From Streptomyces chryseus (GTDB lineage: Bacteria > Actinomycetota > Actinomycetes > Streptomycetales > Streptomycetaceae), in NCBI RefSeq assembly GCF_014650755.1, contig NZ_BMVO01000024.1, positions 1 to 64,000 on the forward strand: 64,000 nucleotides of DNA, in the 5' to 3' direction. Shown here piece after piece: positions 45,071 to 52,573 of the stretch; position 1 is the stretch's first letter, and each line of letters begins with the position of its first letter. The notes beneath the pieces were generated by a model. It saw nothing but the letters and a program-made list of their open reading frames with translations. It did not search any database and was not told where the DNA came from. Made by a program: the position numbers and the translations under genes.

Positions 45071-46288
45071 ATGCGCGGTGGACCTTCGGTGCTCGGGATC
45101 GTACTGGCAGGCGGGGAGGGCAAGCGGCTGATGCCGCTGACCGCCGACCGGGCCAAACCGGCGGTGACGTTCGGCGGCACGTACCGGCTCGTCGACTTCG
45201 TCCTGTCGAACCTCGTGAACGGCGACATCCTGCGCAACTGCGTGCTGACGCAGTACAAGTCGCACTCGCTCGACCGCCATGTGACCACCACCTGGCGGAT
45301 GTCCAGCCTGCTGGGGAACTACGTCACCCCGGTGCCCGCCCAGCAGCGGCTCGGGCCGCGCTGGTACCTGGGGAGCGCCGACGCGATCCTCCAGTCGCTC
45401 AACCTCGTGCACGACGAACAGCCCGACTACATCGCCGTGTTCGGCGCCGACCACGTCTACCGCATGGACCCCCGGCAGATGCTCCGGCGCCACATCGAGA
45501 GCGGCGCGGGCGTCACGGTCGCCGGCATCCGGGTGCCGCGCACCCAGGCGTCGTCCTTCGGGGTCATCACGCCCGCCGCCGACGGGACCAGGATCGAGCG
45601 GTTCCTGGAGAAGCCCGCCGACCCGCCGGGCCTGCCGGGCGACCCACGCCGCGTCTTCGCCTCCATGGGCAACTACATGTTCACCGCCAAGGTGCTCGTC
45701 GACGCCCTGCACCGGGACGCCGAGGACGAGAACTCGGTGCACGACATGGGCGGCTCGATCCTGCCCATGCTCACCGAGCGCGGCGTGGCGCAGGTCTACG
45801 ACTTCGACGACAACCACGTGCCGGGGGAGTCCCCGCGCGAGCACGGCTACTGGCGCGACGTCGGCACCCTCGACACGTACTACGACGCGCACATGGACCT
45901 CATCTCCGACCAGCCGCAGTTCAGCCTGCACAACCGGCGCTGGCCCGTCTACACGCACCCCGGCCAGCTGCCCCCGGCCCGTTTCGTCTCCGGGGGCATC
46001 GCGGGCGAGTCGATCGTCAGTGCGGGCTGCTGCATCGGCGGCCAGGTCACGCGCTCGGTGCTCTCGCCGGGTGTGATGGTGGAGGAGGGCGCCGTGGTGC
46101 AGGGGTCCGTCCTGCACGACAACGTCCGCATCGGCCGGGGAGCGGTCGTCAGGGGCTCGATCCTCGACAAGAACGTCGACGTACCGCCCGGAGCGACGAT
46201 CGGGGTGAACCCGGAGCGCGACGAGCAGCTCTACACCGTCTCGAAGAACGGCGTCATCGCGCTCGGCAAGGGCCAGGTGGTGTCCTGA
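45071..46288 (+). CDS. glgC: glucose-1-phosphate adenylyltransferase GlgC
   Basis: The 405-residue protein is an ADP-glucose pyrophosphorylase. It has the N-terminal nucleotide motif LAGGEGKRLMPLT, the GSADAILQS motif, the active-site region GADHVYRMD, and a C-terminal left-handed beta helix with regular hexapeptide-like repeats (about residues 300-395). It makes ADP-glucose for glycogen and for the adjacent GlgA. The ATG at 45071 has GGGG upstream and follows glgA by 17 bp. Confidence 0.95.
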   Translation: MRGGPSVLGIVLAGGEGKRLMPLTADRAKPAVTFGGTYRLVDFVLSNLVNGDILRNCVLTQYKSHSLDRHVTTTWRMSSLLGNYVTPVPAQQRLGPRWYLGSADAILQSLNLVHDEQPDYIAVFGADHVYRMDPRQMLRRHIESGAGVTVAGIRVPRTQASSFGVITPAADGTRIERFLEKPADPPGLPGDPRRVFASMGNYMFTAKVLVDALHRDAEDENSVHDMGGSILPMLTERGVAQVYDFDDNHVPGESPREHGYWRDVGTLDTYYDAHMDLISDQPQFSLHNRRWPVYTHPGQLPPARFVSGGIAGESIVSAGCCIGGQVTRSVLSPGVMVEEGAVVQGSVLHDNVRIGRGAVVRGSILDKNVDVPPGATIGVNPERDEQLYTVSKNGVIALGKGQVVS

Positions 46289-46479
46289 CGCGTGGCCACG
46301 GCTGACCGGTGCCGTGCGCGACCGGGCCCGTCCGTGAGCGGCGCGTGTGAGATAGGTCGCTGCGGGCCCTTCCCGGGGGTGAGGGGTTTGGCTCCGGGCC
46401 CCCTGCTTACGTAAAGTTCGGATTTTGGTACTTCACAAGCGGCACATGCGGCACGAGCGACACGAGGACAGCAGCGGCG

Positions 46480-47973
46480 ATGACGGTGACAGAGGACAGT
46501 CCGGCGGCGTACGACGACATCCCGGACGGCCAGGACACCCAGGCGTTCGGCCCCGGCATCGACCCGGACCGCATGGCCGTCTGCCTGAGCGTGCTCGACG
46601 AGCTCGACAAGCTGGACGTCGACCACCCCGACGCCATCGCGGTACGCCGCGCCACCGCCGGCATCTACCGGACCGTGAAGCAGCGCCGCCGCCAGGAGCG
46701 CCGCGCCGCGAAGACCGCCCACGACCGGGCCGTCACGCACGCCACGGCGACCGGCTCCGCCGACCGCATCGACGACGAGACGCAGGGCGTGCTCCCCTCC
46801 TCCACGGCCACCGCCGAGATCGCGGGCATCCTCCAGCGGCCCAGGTCCTGCTACATCTGCAAGACCCGGTACGTCGAGGTCGACGCCTTCTACCACCAGC
46901 TGTGCCAGAAGTGCGCCGCCGAGAACCGCGCCCGCCGCGACGCCCGCACCGACCTGACCGGCCGCCGCGCGCTGCTCACCGGCGGCCGCGCCAAGATCGG
47001 CATGTACATCGCGCTGCGGCTGCTGCGCGACGGCGCGCACACCACCATCACCACGCGCTTCCCGAACGACGCGATCCGCCGCTTCAAGGCCATGCCGGAC
47101 AGCGAGGAGTGGATCCACCGCCTCAAGATCGTCGGCATCGACCTGCGCGACCCGGCCCAGGTCGTCGCGCTCGCCGACTCGGTCGCGGCCGAGGGCCCGC
47201 TCGACATCCTGATCAACAACGCCGCGCAGACCGTACGCCGCTCCCCGCGCGCGTACAGCGAGCTGATCGCCGCCGAGTCCGCCCCGCTGCCCGCCGGCGA
47301 GCTCCCGGCCGCCGAGGTCATCGGCGCCTTCGGCTCCGGCGCCCAGCTCTCCCTGCCCACGGCTCGCCCCGAGGGCCTCACCGCCCAGCAGGTCACCGAC
47401 CTGGCGCTGGTCACGGGCTCGACGTCGCTCGCCAGGATCGAGGCCGGTACGGCGATCGACGCGGGCGGGCTCGTACCCGACCTCGACGACACGAACAGCT
47501 GGATCCAGACAGTTTCCGAGGTCGACCCGGTCGAGCTGCTCGAAGTGCAGCTGTGCAACTCGACGGCGCCGTTCATCTTGATCAGCCGGCTGCGCCCGGC
47601 GATGGCCGCGGCCGCCGCTCAGCGCAAGTACGTCGTGAACGTCTCGGCGATGGAAGGCGTCTTCAGCCGCGGCTACAAGGGCGCGGGGCACCCGCACACC
47701 AACATGGCCAAGGCCGCGCTGAACATGCTCACCCGTACCAGCGCCCAGGAGATGCTGGAGTCCGACGGCATCCTGATGACGGCCGTGGACACCGGCTGGA
47801 TCACCGACGAGCGCCCGCACCCGGACAAGATGCGGCTGGCCGAGGAGGGTTTCCACGCCCCGCTCGACCTGATCGACGGCGCTGCCCGCGTCTACGACCC
47901 GATCGTGCGCGGCGAGGACGGCGAGGACCTCTTCGGCGTCTTCCTCAAGGACTACGCCCCCGCCAACTGGTAG
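46480..47973 (+). CDS. SDR-fold protein with N-terminal zinc ribbon
   Basis: The 497-residue protein has an acidic and helical N-terminal part, then a zinc ribbon (C124, C127, C142 and C145: CYIC and CQKC), then a Rossmann domain of SDR type from about residue 160. The cofactor motif is TGGRAKIG and the middle motif is ILINNAAQT. The active-site position normally YxxxK reads TNMAK, so the catalytic tyrosine is replaced by threonine while the lysine remains; this suggests altered or lost dehydrogenase activity. The ribosome site is weak and distant. It stands alone. I recognise the fold but not a function. Confidence 0.8.
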   Translation: MTVTEDSPAAYDDIPDGQDTQAFGPGIDPDRMAVCLSVLDELDKLDVDHPDAIAVRRATAGIYRTVKQRRRQERRAAKTAHDRAVTHATATGSADRIDDETQGVLPSSTATAEIAGILQRPRSCYICKTRYVEVDAFYHQLCQKCAAENRARRDARTDLTGRRALLTGGRAKIGMYIALRLLRDGAHTTITTRFPNDAIRRFKAMPDSEEWIHRLKIVGIDLRDPAQVVALADSVAAEGPLDILINNAAQTVRRSPRAYSELIAAESAPLPAGELPAAEVIGAFGSGAQLSLPTARPEGLTAQQVTDLALVTGSTSLARIEAGTAIDAGGLVPDLDDTNSWIQTVSEVDPVELLEVQLCNSTAPFILISRLRPAMAAAAAQRKYVVNVSAMEGVFSRGYKGAGHPHTNMAKAALNMLTRTSAQEMLESDGILMTAVDTGWITDERPHPDKMRLAEEGFHAPLDLIDGAARVYDPIVRGEDGEDLFGVFLKDYAPANW

Positions 47974-48015
47974 GAGACGGGCGCCAGTCCGGTGTGCGAC
48001 GGCCCGGGCGGGGCG

Positions 48016-48567
48016 TCACCCACCGGACCTGTGGGCCGCGGCGACGAGCTCCAGGACCGGCTGCCAGTCCTCCATGACTCCGGCGTCGAGGCCGACGACC
48101 TTCCCCGCGTCGTCGGCCTCGCGCAGCGTCACCGCCGCCTCCGCCAGCGGATCGCGCGCGAACTCCGCGGCCTCGCCGGGTGTCATCGCCCCGCCCTGGC
48201 GCCCCAGGGTCAGCTCGCTCTGCGGGGACAGCGGGCGTCCCGGCGCGATCGTCGCCAGGTAGCGCTTCGCGGGCACGTGCAGCTGTACGAGCCGGGCGAC
48301 CCGCGCGCCGAGCACCGGGCGCACCGCGTCGGCCGCCCGGTCCGCGTGCCCCGCGTCGTCGCCGGGCCGCAGCAGGTGCCCCAGATCATGGACGAGCCCC
48401 GCCACCTGCAGTTCTTTGTCGATGGGGTGTGAGCGACGCAACACCTGCGCGGTCTGCAGCGCGTGGTCGTGCAGGTCCACCAAATCGCCGTCGCGATCGG
48501 GGGCGTCCCACGCGCCCCGGCAGGCATGCAGCAGGGACATCAGTTCCTCGACGCTGCGCGGCTGCAC
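48016..48567 (-). CDS. HD-domain protein resembling PhnZ/MIOX-type oxygenases
   Basis: The 183-residue protein has metal ligands in the pattern of the PhnZ/myo-inositol oxygenase branch of HD proteins. These are H33 and H35 in DLHDHALQTA, H60-D61 in GLVHDLGHLL, H74, H97 in LHVPAKRYL and D152/D153 in ADDAGK. The LHVxAKRYL segment and the following SLSP/QGG-like region are strongly PhnZ-like, not like plain phosphohydrolases. PhnZ uses a mixed-valent diiron site and O2 to cleave phosphonates; here the substrate is unknown. GTG 48567 has AAGGGGA upstream and is preferred to the longer frame. It is divergent from a 61-aa peptide gene 300 bp away. Confidence 0.8.
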   Translation of the reverse strand: MQPRSVEELMSLLHACRGAWDAPDRDGDLVDLHDHALQTAQVLRRSHPIDKELQVAGLVHDLGHLLRPGDDAGHADRAADAVRPVLGARVARLVQLHVPAKRYLATIAPGRPLSPQSELTLGRQGGAMTPGEAAEFARDPLAEAAVTLREADDAGKVVGLDAGVMEDWQPVLELVAAAHRSGG

Positions 48568-48869
48568 GCCGTTCCCCTTTCGAGAAGCCCGGTCCTGTCG
48601 CCCCGAGGAGATCAGCGCGTACCGGACTCGGGCTGAACGGGACACGAAGGACAGCAGGCCGAAAGGTGACGTAAACCATCGAGCGGAACCGTGCTCATAT
48701 GGGTACTCTGTTGCTCACGGACCGCCTCACCAAGGCCACTCCCGTCTGAGTAACCGGCGCCACCGCGACCGTAAAGCCCCCATATTCCTGACCCATCGGG
48801 CGCCCGGTCGCCGCCGGCCCAGGCCACGGCGACACGTCCGACGGGTTACGCGACACAGAGGAGTGCGCG
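48568..48869. other. divergent intergenic region
   Basis: These 302 bases separate the PhnZ-like gene and the 61-aa peptide gene. A 16-codon frame (48699-48749, starting MGTLLLTD) is the only small frame of note and has no clear ribosome site. I see no strong promoter hexamers; at least two promoters must lie here. Confidence 0.4.
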
Positions 48870-49055
48870 GTGACGCCAGAGATGACAAAGCAGGACAAGC
48901 GATCGCACGATCGTGGTGAACGGGCCGGTCAGGCCCGTCGCCGCAGGCCCGACGAACTGGGCAGCCTGGAAGTGTGGTCCCGTTCCGCCCCGATCAGGCT
49001 GGCGGGGTACGAGGAGGACCTGGCGGAGCCGCACATCCTGCCGGGCATCGACTGA
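48870..49055 (+). CDS. 61-residue peptide of unknown function
   Basis: The GTG at 48870 has GAGGAG six bases upstream, so this small gene is probably real. The N-terminal half is very basic and hydrophilic (arginine run near 23-26). The C-terminal 30 residues are different: WSRSAPIRLAGYEEDLAEPH, ending LPGID. A polar leader-like half and a distinct aromatic/acidic tail look like the layout of a peptide precursor. There is no cysteine, so it is not a lanthipeptide. A large hairpin follows (49073-49115). The function is not recognised; a RiPP-like precursor or a small regulatory peptide are only possibilities. Confidence 0.6.
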   Translation: MTPEMTKQDKRSHDRGERAGQARRRRPDELGSLEVWSRSAPIRLAGYEEDLAEPHILPGID

Positions 49056-49072
49056 GCGAACCGAGTGCGACG

Positions 49073-49115
49073 GGCGTCCCCCCGCCGGGCCTCAACAGGC
49101 CGGCGGGGGGACGCC
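49073..49115. terminator. large hairpin between convergent genes
   Basis: Left arm 49073-49092 and right arm 49097-49115 form a 19-bp GC-rich stem with one bulged G and a CAAC loop. It lies 18 bp past the stop of the 61-aa gene and 8 bp before the end of the convergent gene, so it can act in both directions. It has no T-tract. Confidence 0.65.
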
Positions 49116-49122
49116 GACGTCG

Positions 49123-49596
49123 TCACCGTGCGCGGCCGGCCGCCGGGGGCTCGACTTCCAGGAACCGCCGCCGTCGTGGGCCCCGGTAGAGCAGGGCCGT
49201 CCAGCCGAGGCGGCCGAGCTCGTCCGCGCACCGGGTCAGTGCCTCCTGCTCCTCGTGCGCGGCGCCGCCGCCCGGCGGGCCGAGCCACTGGACCCGGGCC
49301 GTGCCGGGGCGCTCGCCCGCTTCCACCCGGTAGCCCGTCGCGGTCCGCGCGCCGTCGGCGTCCACCGCGGAGGCGGGGATCCCGGCGGCCTCCAGCACCA
49401 GGGCCACGGACCGCACCACCTGCTTGACCTCCCACGCCGCGGGTACGGCCTGCGGATCCTCGGCCCGCGTGTTCGTCAGGCGCCTGATCTGCATCAGCCC
49501 CTCGAACGCCACCCGCACCTCGGCGTCCCGCCGCCCTTCGGGCGCCCCGGGCGCCGGCCCGTCACCGGTGGCCGCCTCGAACGCTCCCGCCGTCAT
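49123..49596 (-). CDS. conserved-looking hypothetical protein
   Basis: The 157-residue protein has no domain I can name. Two helical or strand-forming stretches, VRVAFEGLMQIRRLTN (about 27-42) and VKQVVRSVALVLEAAGI, surround a middle region that reads TATGYRVEAGE, and the end is basic (YRGPRRRRFLEVE). Its ATG at 49596 has GGAGG upstream. It is transcribed toward the 61-aa peptide gene. The 41-bp gap after the lipase maturation factor gene suggests it could belong to that transcript. Confidence 0.5.
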   Translation of the reverse strand: MTAGAFEAATGDGPAPGAPEGRRDAEVRVAFEGLMQIRRLTNTRAEDPQAVPAAWEVKQVVRSVALVLEAAGIPASAVDADGARTATGYRVEAGERPGTARVQWLGPPGGGAAHEEQEALTRCADELGRLGWTALLYRGPRRRRFLEVEPPAAGRAR

Positions 49597-49637
49597 CGCC
49601 CCGCCTCCCCGCGTTCCGGATGGAACGCCCGATTCTG

Positions 49638-51068
49638 TCAGGGCGGTCCTCCGGGGGCGAGAGCCGTCGGCGGCCGGAACTCACGGACGAACGTGCGGTG
49701 CCACCAGGCGCCGGTCGCCCGCAGTTCGCGCCAGGTGGTGAAGCGGTAGCGGTAGACACGGGCCCTGACATGGGTGGGCGGGGCATCGGGGAACGGATTG
49801 CCGCGCAGCAGTCGCAGCGTCGCCGGGTCTGCCGTCAGCAGACGTTCCAGGAACGGGTCGAACCAGGCGTACGCGTACGCGGGGGAGAGCGCCGCGAACC
49901 ACATCATCCAGTCGAGGCGCAGGTGGTACGGGGCGAACTGGCGCGGCAGCCGGCGCGGATCTCCCGGCTTCCCCTTGAACTCGTACGCCCGCCACACCGT
50001 GCCCCGGTGCACCACGGCTTCGTCCGTGCCCTCCACGACGATCTCCTGGCGGACCCGGCTGATGCTGCCGAAGGCGCCGTACGCGTTGACCAGGTGCAGG
50101 GGGTCGTACGAGCGGTTCATCGCCTGCCGGCGCGACAACAGGTTGCGCGCGGGCCGGTAGCTGAGCGCGAGCAGCAGCGCGGTGACGGCGAGGACGACCA
50201 CTTCGTACCAGAGCGGGGAGGCGGGCAGGGCGGGGGCGGTGACCCACGGGGAGAAGTCGACGGCCGAGAGCGCCAGGACGATCGTCAGCCAGTTCAGCCA
50301 CGCGAAGTTGCCGGAGAGCACCAGCCACAGCTGGGTCACGATCATCAGGCCGGCGGCGGCGGTCGCGACCGGCTGCGGCGTGAAGAGGAGCACGGGGACG
50401 AGCAGTTGCGTCACATGGTTGGCCGCGGCCTCCACCCGGTGCAGCGGCTTCGGAAGGTGGTGGAAGAACCAGCTCAGCGGGCCCGGCATCGGCTGGGTCT
50501 CGTGGTGGAAGTCCAGGCAGGTGAGCTCGCGCCAGCAGCGGTCTCCGCGCAGCTTGATGAGCCCGGCGCCGAACTCCACCCGGAACAGCACCCACCGCAG
50601 CAGCCAGAGCACCAGCACGGGCGGGGCGGTGCGCTCGTTGCCGAGGAGGACCGCGAGGAAACCGGCCTCCAGGAGCAGGGACTCCCAGCCGAACGCGTAC
50701 CAGGTCTGCCCGACATTGACGATGGACAGGTACAGGGCCCAGAGGGCCGCCCACATCAGCATGGCGGTCCACAGCGGCAACCGGTCGGCGGCGCCCGCGA
50801 CCAGCGCCGCCGCGAGCAGGACGCCCGCCCACGCGCACGCGGCGAAGAAGCGGTCGCTGTAGTGGAGCCGGAAGAGGGTGGGCGACCGGCGCCACGGCAC
50901 CCGCCGCAGGTGTTCCGGCACCGGCAGGATGCCCCGGGAGCCGATGAGCGCCCGGAACTGGAGGGCCGCCGCGAGGAACGCGACCAGGTACACAGCGGCC
51001 AGGGCCCGCTGGAAAACCAGCCGGCCCAGCCAGTAGTCGGGCTCGGTGAACCATTCCATCACGGCCAT
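49638..51068 (-). CDS. lipase maturation factor family membrane protein
   Basis: The 476-residue protein has about eight hydrophobic helices in its first 320 residues and family features such as LVRVEFGAGLIKLRGD-like text (here FRVEFGAGLIKLRGDRCW) and a soluble C-terminal part with YEFKGKPGDP and LRLDWMMWFAAL. It resembles bacterial relatives of eukaryotic LMF1, whose role in bacteria is not known. ATG 51068 and ATG 51059 are both possible. It is the last gene of the YndJ/DUF1990/LMF operon, with gaps of 18 bp or less. Confidence 0.85.
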   Translation of the reverse strand: MAVMEWFTEPDYWLGRLVFQRALAAVYLVAFLAAALQFRALIGSRGILPVPEHLRRVPWRRSPTLFRLHYSDRFFAACAWAGVLLAAALVAGAADRLPLWTAMLMWAALWALYLSIVNVGQTWYAFGWESLLLEAGFLAVLLGNERTAPPVLVLWLLRWVLFRVEFGAGLIKLRGDRCWRELTCLDFHHETQPMPGPLSWFFHHLPKPLHRVEAAANHVTQLLVPVLLFTPQPVATAAAGLMIVTQLWLVLSGNFAWLNWLTIVLALSAVDFSPWVTAPALPASPLWYEVVVLAVTALLLALSYRPARNLLSRRQAMNRSYDPLHLVNAYGAFGSISRVRQEIVVEGTDEAVVHRGTVWRAYEFKGKPGDPRRLPRQFAPYHLRLDWMMWFAALSPAYAYAWFDPFLERLLTADPATLRLLRGNPFPDAPPTHVRARVYRYRFTTWRELRATGAWWHRTFVREFRPPTALAPGGPP

Positions 51069-51086
51069 TGTCGGTGGCCGGGCGCC

Positions 51087-51608
51087 TCAGCGGCGGCTCG
51101 ACGCTCCGGTGGCGATCCGCCGCAGGGTCCTGCCGAGGTGCCGGGCGTACGCGTGCTGGCAGACGGGCACCAGGGGCCCGGCGAGCCGGGCGTACCAGGC
51201 GGCCGGCCGGCTGAAGGCGGTGACCGTGAACCACACCGTGCCGTCCTCATCCAGCTCCACGACGAACGACTCCTCGCCGCACTCGGGGTGCCCGGGGGTC
51301 GTCCCGTACGCGAAGCCGGTGCGGTCTTTCTCGTACGCCGTCCAGACCACGACGCACGGCGCCGCCACCCGCAGCGGTCCCGCGCCGATCGAGACCTCGA
51401 CGGCCACGCCCGGTTCGGCCCGGGCCGCGTCCGCCCGTACCCGCGCGCCCGAGGTCCGGTGCAGCCGCCAGGTCGTCACCGCCGCGCCCGCGGCCTCGAA
51501 GGCGGCGCGGCCCGTGCCCACCGCCGTGCGGTGGCGCAGGTGGTGGTAGCCGGCGGGCAGCGGGGTCTGCCGGGTGGCGCCGGTCTCGGGGTAGTTCAGC
51601 GTGCTCAT
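51087..51608 (-). CDS. DUF1990 family protein
   Basis: The 173-residue soluble protein has the DUF1990 pattern: YHHLRHRTAVGTG near the N-terminus, then AYEKDRTGFAYGTTPGHPECGEESFVV, with an end RPAAWYARLAGPLVPVCQ. The function is unknown; the fold resembles SRPBCC-like domains. ATG 51608 overlaps the YndJ-like stop by 4 bp and the gene lies 18 bp before the lipase maturation factor gene, so it is the middle gene of the operon. Confidence 0.82.
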   Translation of the reverse strand: MSTLNYPETGATRQTPLPAGYHHLRHRTAVGTGRAAFEAAGAAVTTWRLHRTSGARVRADAARAEPGVAVEVSIGAGPLRVAAPCVVVWTAYEKDRTGFAYGTTPGHPECGEESFVVELDEDGTVWFTVTAFSRPAAWYARLAGPLVPVCQHAYARHLGRTLRRIATGASSRR

Positions 51609-52426
51609 GCGGTGCTCTCCTCGAGTCGTCGCCAGGCCAGCACCGCGCACAGTGCGAAGCCGAGCGCGTTGCCCAGGCCGTGGGTGGCGGCCATCCAGGT
51701 CAGGTTGGGGTGGGGGAGGCCGGTCGCCTCGCCGAGCGCCCAGCTGAGCGCCAGCAGCATCGTGGCGACCAGGACGGCGGCCGAGACGGCGAGGAGGGTG
51801 CGGGTGGTCCGGTCCTGCCGCTCGTCGCGTACGTCCCGCCAGGTCACCAGTGCCACGGCCCACATGCCGGCGGTCAGGACGACCGCGCCCGCCAGCTCGG
51901 CCCAGTCGTCGACGAAGTATCCGACCAGGACCAGCAGTGTGCCGAGCGGCACGCTCAGGGCCGCGCAGCGCGCGGCGGGCCGGTCCGCGGACACCCGGCA
52001 GACCAGGCCCGCCACCAGCGCGGCGGCGAAGCCCGCGAAGTGGAAGTGCGGCACGGTGAGCGCCAGGATCCCCAGGTCGAAGCCGAAGAGCTCGTGCCCG
52101 GAGCGCTCGGCGACCAGCGCGAGGCCGGCGACGGACGGTGTGGCGAGCGCGGTGAGCACCGCGATCTCGGCCGGGGCGAGCGAGCGCGTGCGGGCCAGCC
52201 GCGCCGGGGCGTGCAGCGCCAGGGCGAGCGTCGCGGCGGCGTACACCGCCGCGAGCGCCGTCGCCGCCGGGCCGCGCGGGAGCCACAGGGCTACGGCCCC
52301 CGGCGCCGCGAGCAGCGGCCACCACCGGCGCAGTCGGCCCGGCCCGGGGGTGTCGACGAGGCGCAGGCCCAGGGGGACGATGACCAGCATGCCGAGCATC
52401 ACGATCAGGTTGACCAGCACGGACAC
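51605..52426 (-). CDS. YndJ-like membrane protein
   Basis: The 273-residue protein has eight or more hydrophobic helices and the YndJ-like motif LTVPHFHFAGFAAAL near residues 122-136, with paired histidines inside a membrane helix. A later WMAATHGLGNALGF holds another histidine. The function is unknown; conserved membrane histidines suggest heme or metal binding. GTG 52426 is preceded by a GGGGGG run. It is the first gene of the operon with DUF1990 and the lipase maturation factor, under two TTGAAC palindromes. Confidence 0.8.
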   Translation of the reverse strand: MSVLVNLIVMLGMLVIVPLGLRLVDTPGPGRLRRWWPLLAAPGAVALWLPRGPAATALAAVYAAATLALALHAPARLARTRSLAPAEIAVLTALATPSVAGLALVAERSGHELFGFDLGILALTVPHFHFAGFAAALVAGLVCRVSADRPAARCAALSVPLGTLLVLVGYFVDDWAELAGAVVLTAGMWAVALVTWRDVRDERQDRTTRTLLAVSAAVLVATMLLALSWALGEATGLPHPNLTWMAATHGLGNALGFALCAVLAWRRLEESTA

Positions 52427-52443
52427 GGCGAGACCCCCCAGAT

Positions 52444-52457
52444 TTGAACGTGTTCAA
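52444..52457. promoter_or_regulatory. TTGAAC palindrome, proximal operator
   Basis: TTGAAC-GT-GTTCAA is a perfect 6-2-6 inverted repeat, 18 bp upstream of the YndJ-like start. It is one of two copies and probably the second binding site of a regulator in the leader. Confidence 0.6.
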
Positions 52458-52471
52458 CTCTTCTTGGGGTG

Positions 52472-52500
52472 ACCATACGGCGAATCTTGAACGCGTTCAA
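52472..52500 (-). promoter_or_regulatory. promoter of the YndJ/DUF1990/LMF operon
   Basis: On the minus strand TTGAAC (52500-52495) is a good -35, followed after 17 bases by TATGGT (52477-52472) as a -10. The -35 lies inside the second palindrome, so a repressor bound there would block RNA polymerase. Confidence 0.6.
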
Positions 52501-52501
52501 G
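52486..52501. promoter_or_regulatory. TTGAAC palindrome, distal operator
   Basis: CTTGAACGCGTTCAAG is a perfect 16-bp palindrome. Its centre is 43 bp from that of the first palindrome, close to four helical turns, so two regulator dimers could sit on the same face of the DNA. TTGAAC half-sites are typical of TetR-family operators; no TetR gene is adjacent. Confidence 0.65.
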
Positions 52502-52573
52502 TCGCTGTTCCCGGGTACGCCCGTGCCGGCCGCCCCGCATGCGCCCGCCCGCTACCGCGCCTAGCGTGAGTCC

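Noticed and set aside
48699..48749. A 16-codon frame (MGTLLLTD...) upstream of the 61-aa gene
   Set aside because: No ribosome site and too short to judge; kept only as a remark in the intergenic entry.
48870..49055. Lanthipeptide precursor reading of the 61-aa peptide
   Set aside because: It has no cysteine, no lanthionine synthetase is near, and the leader motif of lasso peptides is also absent.
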